The translations under genes were made by a program, and so were the position numbers. Shown here piece by piece: positions 5,522 through 6,290 of a DNA stretch of 6,290 nt (its first letter is position 1; every line of letters starts with the position of its first letter). Where the stretch lies: the NCBI GenBank assembly GCA_020438665.1, contig JAGQUE010000507.1, positions 1 to 6,290 on the forward strand, in the 5' to 3' direction. The notes beneath the pieces were generated by a model that made no database searches, was not told the DNA's origin, and saw only the letters and a program-made list of their open reading frames with translations. This DNA comes from Nocardioidaceae bacterium. Its GTDB lineage: Bacteria; Actinomycetota; Actinomycetes; Propionibacteriales; Nocardioidaceae.

Positions 5522-6290
5522 GTGACCAACGGCCCGCTGATCGTCCAGTCGGACAAGACGCTGCTGCTGGAGATCGACCACCCCAACGCCGCCGAGTGCC
5601 GCAAGGCCATCGCGCCGTTCGCCGAGCTCGAGCGCAGCCCTGAGCACGTCCACACCTATCGGCTCACCAACCTGGGTCTGTGGAACGCACGGGCGGCTGG
5701 TCACGACGCCGAGCAGGTCGTCGACACCCTGCTGCGCTACAGCCGCTACGCCGTGCCCCATGCGCTGCTCGTGGACGTCGCCGAGACGATGGCCCGGTTC
5801 GGCCGGCTGCGGCTCGAGAAGCACCCGACCCACGGGCTGGTGCTGGTCTCCACCGACCGGCCGGTCCTCGAGGAGGTGCTGCGGGCCAAGCGGATCGCCG
5901 GGATGATCGGCAACCGCATCGACGACGACACCGTCGCCGTCCACGCCTCCGAGCGCGGCAACCTCAAGCAGGCGCTGCTCAAGCTCGGCTGGCCTGCCGA
6001 GGACCTCGCCGGCTATGTCGACGGCGAGGCCCATCCGATCGAGCTGCGCGAGGAGGGCTGGACGCTTCGCGACTACCAGCGCGACGCCGCCGAGTCGTTC
6101 TGGCACGGCGGCTCGGGCGTCGTCGTACTCCCCTGTGGCGCCGGCAAGACGATCGTGGGCGCCGCCGCGATGGCCGCGGCCAAGGCCACCACGCTGATCG
6201 TGGTCACCAACACCGTCTCGGCACGGCAGTGGAAGGAAGAGCTGCTGCGGCGCACCGACCTCACCGAGGACGAGATCGGCGAATACTCCG
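5522..6290 (+). CDS. XPB/Ssl2-type DNA repair helicase, N-terminal 256 residues (cut by right edge)
   Basis: A superfamily 2 ATP-dependent DNA helicase of the bacterial XPB (ERCC3/RAD25-like) group; 256 codons are present and the rest lies beyond 6290. The reading begins VTNGPLIVQSDKTLLLEIDH, and the N-terminal region also contains FAELERSPEHVHTYR, LWNARAAGHDAEQVVD and GWPAEDLAGYVDGEAHP, which I recognise as close to mycobacterial XPB. The helicase core starts near residue 180 with WTLRDYQ (Gln186), then Walker A as LPCGAGKT (GAGKT at 206-210, Lys209), then motif Ia as TNTVSARQW, ending in EIGEYS. DEVH and the C-terminal RecA domain are outside the window. The GTG start is set by homology: nothing upstream in frame fits, and it lies 9 bases after the methyltransferase stop. 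XPB unwinds DNA 3' to 5' and is linked to nucleotide excision-type repair; the bacterial role is less certain than the eukaryotic one. The adjacent helicase-associated gene is its usual companion. Confidence 0.95.
   Translation, partial: MTNGPLIVQSDKTLLLEIDHPNAAECRKAIAPFAELERSPEHVHTYRLTNLGLWNARAAGHDAEQVVDTLLRYSRYAVPHALLVDVAETMARFGRLRLEKHPTHGLVLVSTDRPVLEEVLRAKRIAGMIGNRIDDDTVAVHASERGNLKQALLKLGWPAEDLAGYVDGEAHPIELREEGWTLRDYQRDAAESFWHGGSGVVVLPCGAGKTIVGAAAMAAAKATTLIVVTNTVSARQWKEELLRRTDLTEDEIGEYS

Noticed and set aside
4489..6106. Long minus-strand open frames (4489-5655 and 4703-6106)
   Set aside because: Both lie opposite well-supported plus-strand genes with clear PrmC-like and XPB motifs. Their low-complexity Ser/Arg or Gly/Arg composition is typical of shadow frames in high-GC DNA.
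1..6290. Search for terminators, tRNAs, CRISPR arrays, insertion sequences and phage or defence genes
   Set aside because: No hairpin followed by a T-run, cloverleaf, spaced direct-repeat array, transposase or terminal inverted repeat was seen. The genes are nearly contiguous and leave little room for such elements.

Overview
The window is very GC-rich (the third codon positions of the real genes are almost all G or C). The gene set also points to a high-GC actinobacterium: a PP2C/FHA/RDD cluster next to a bacterial XPB helicase and its helicase-associated partner. A Nocardioides-like or other Propionibacteriales host is my guess from gene style; the sequence does not prove genus. I see no mobile elements, RNA genes, CRISPR arrays or integration sites, and this looks like core chromosome.

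Left half (1-2402, minus strand): a compact three-gene transcription unit read right to left. It holds a soluble PP2C-type Ser/Thr phosphatase, then an FHA-domain protein whose start overlaps the phosphatase stop by 4 bases, then the first 52 codons of a probable RDD-family membrane protein that runs off the left edge. Together they look like the dephosphorylation and phosphopeptide-recognition arm of a Ser/Thr phospho-signalling system; no kinase is visible in the window.

Centre (2403-2475): a 73-base divergent intergenic region. On the plus-strand side it carries a TAnnnT -10-like hexamer placed exactly where a leaderless ATG would be expected.

Right half (2476-6290, plus strand): a helicase-associated protein with an XPB/Ssl2 N-terminal-like (Helicase_C_3) domain and a WYL-like C-terminal tail, then a PrmC/HemK-related methyltransferase, then the first 256 codons of an XPB/Ssl2-type DNA repair helicase cut by the right edge. 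The three are tightly packed. The likely working unit is XPB plus its helicase-associated partner in DNA repair or processing; the role of the methyltransferase between them is unclear. The XPB gene also has a TAnnnT hexamer 6 bases before its GTG, so it may have its own leaderless promoter inside the end of the methyltransferase gene.

I found no clearly undescribed system. The points most worth checking are the divergent signalling/repair arrangement, the WYL-like tail on the helicase-associated protein, the paired leaderless-type promoters, the NTPY motif and uncertain start of the methyltransferase, and the unassigned N-terminal domain and repetitive acidic linker of the FHA protein.
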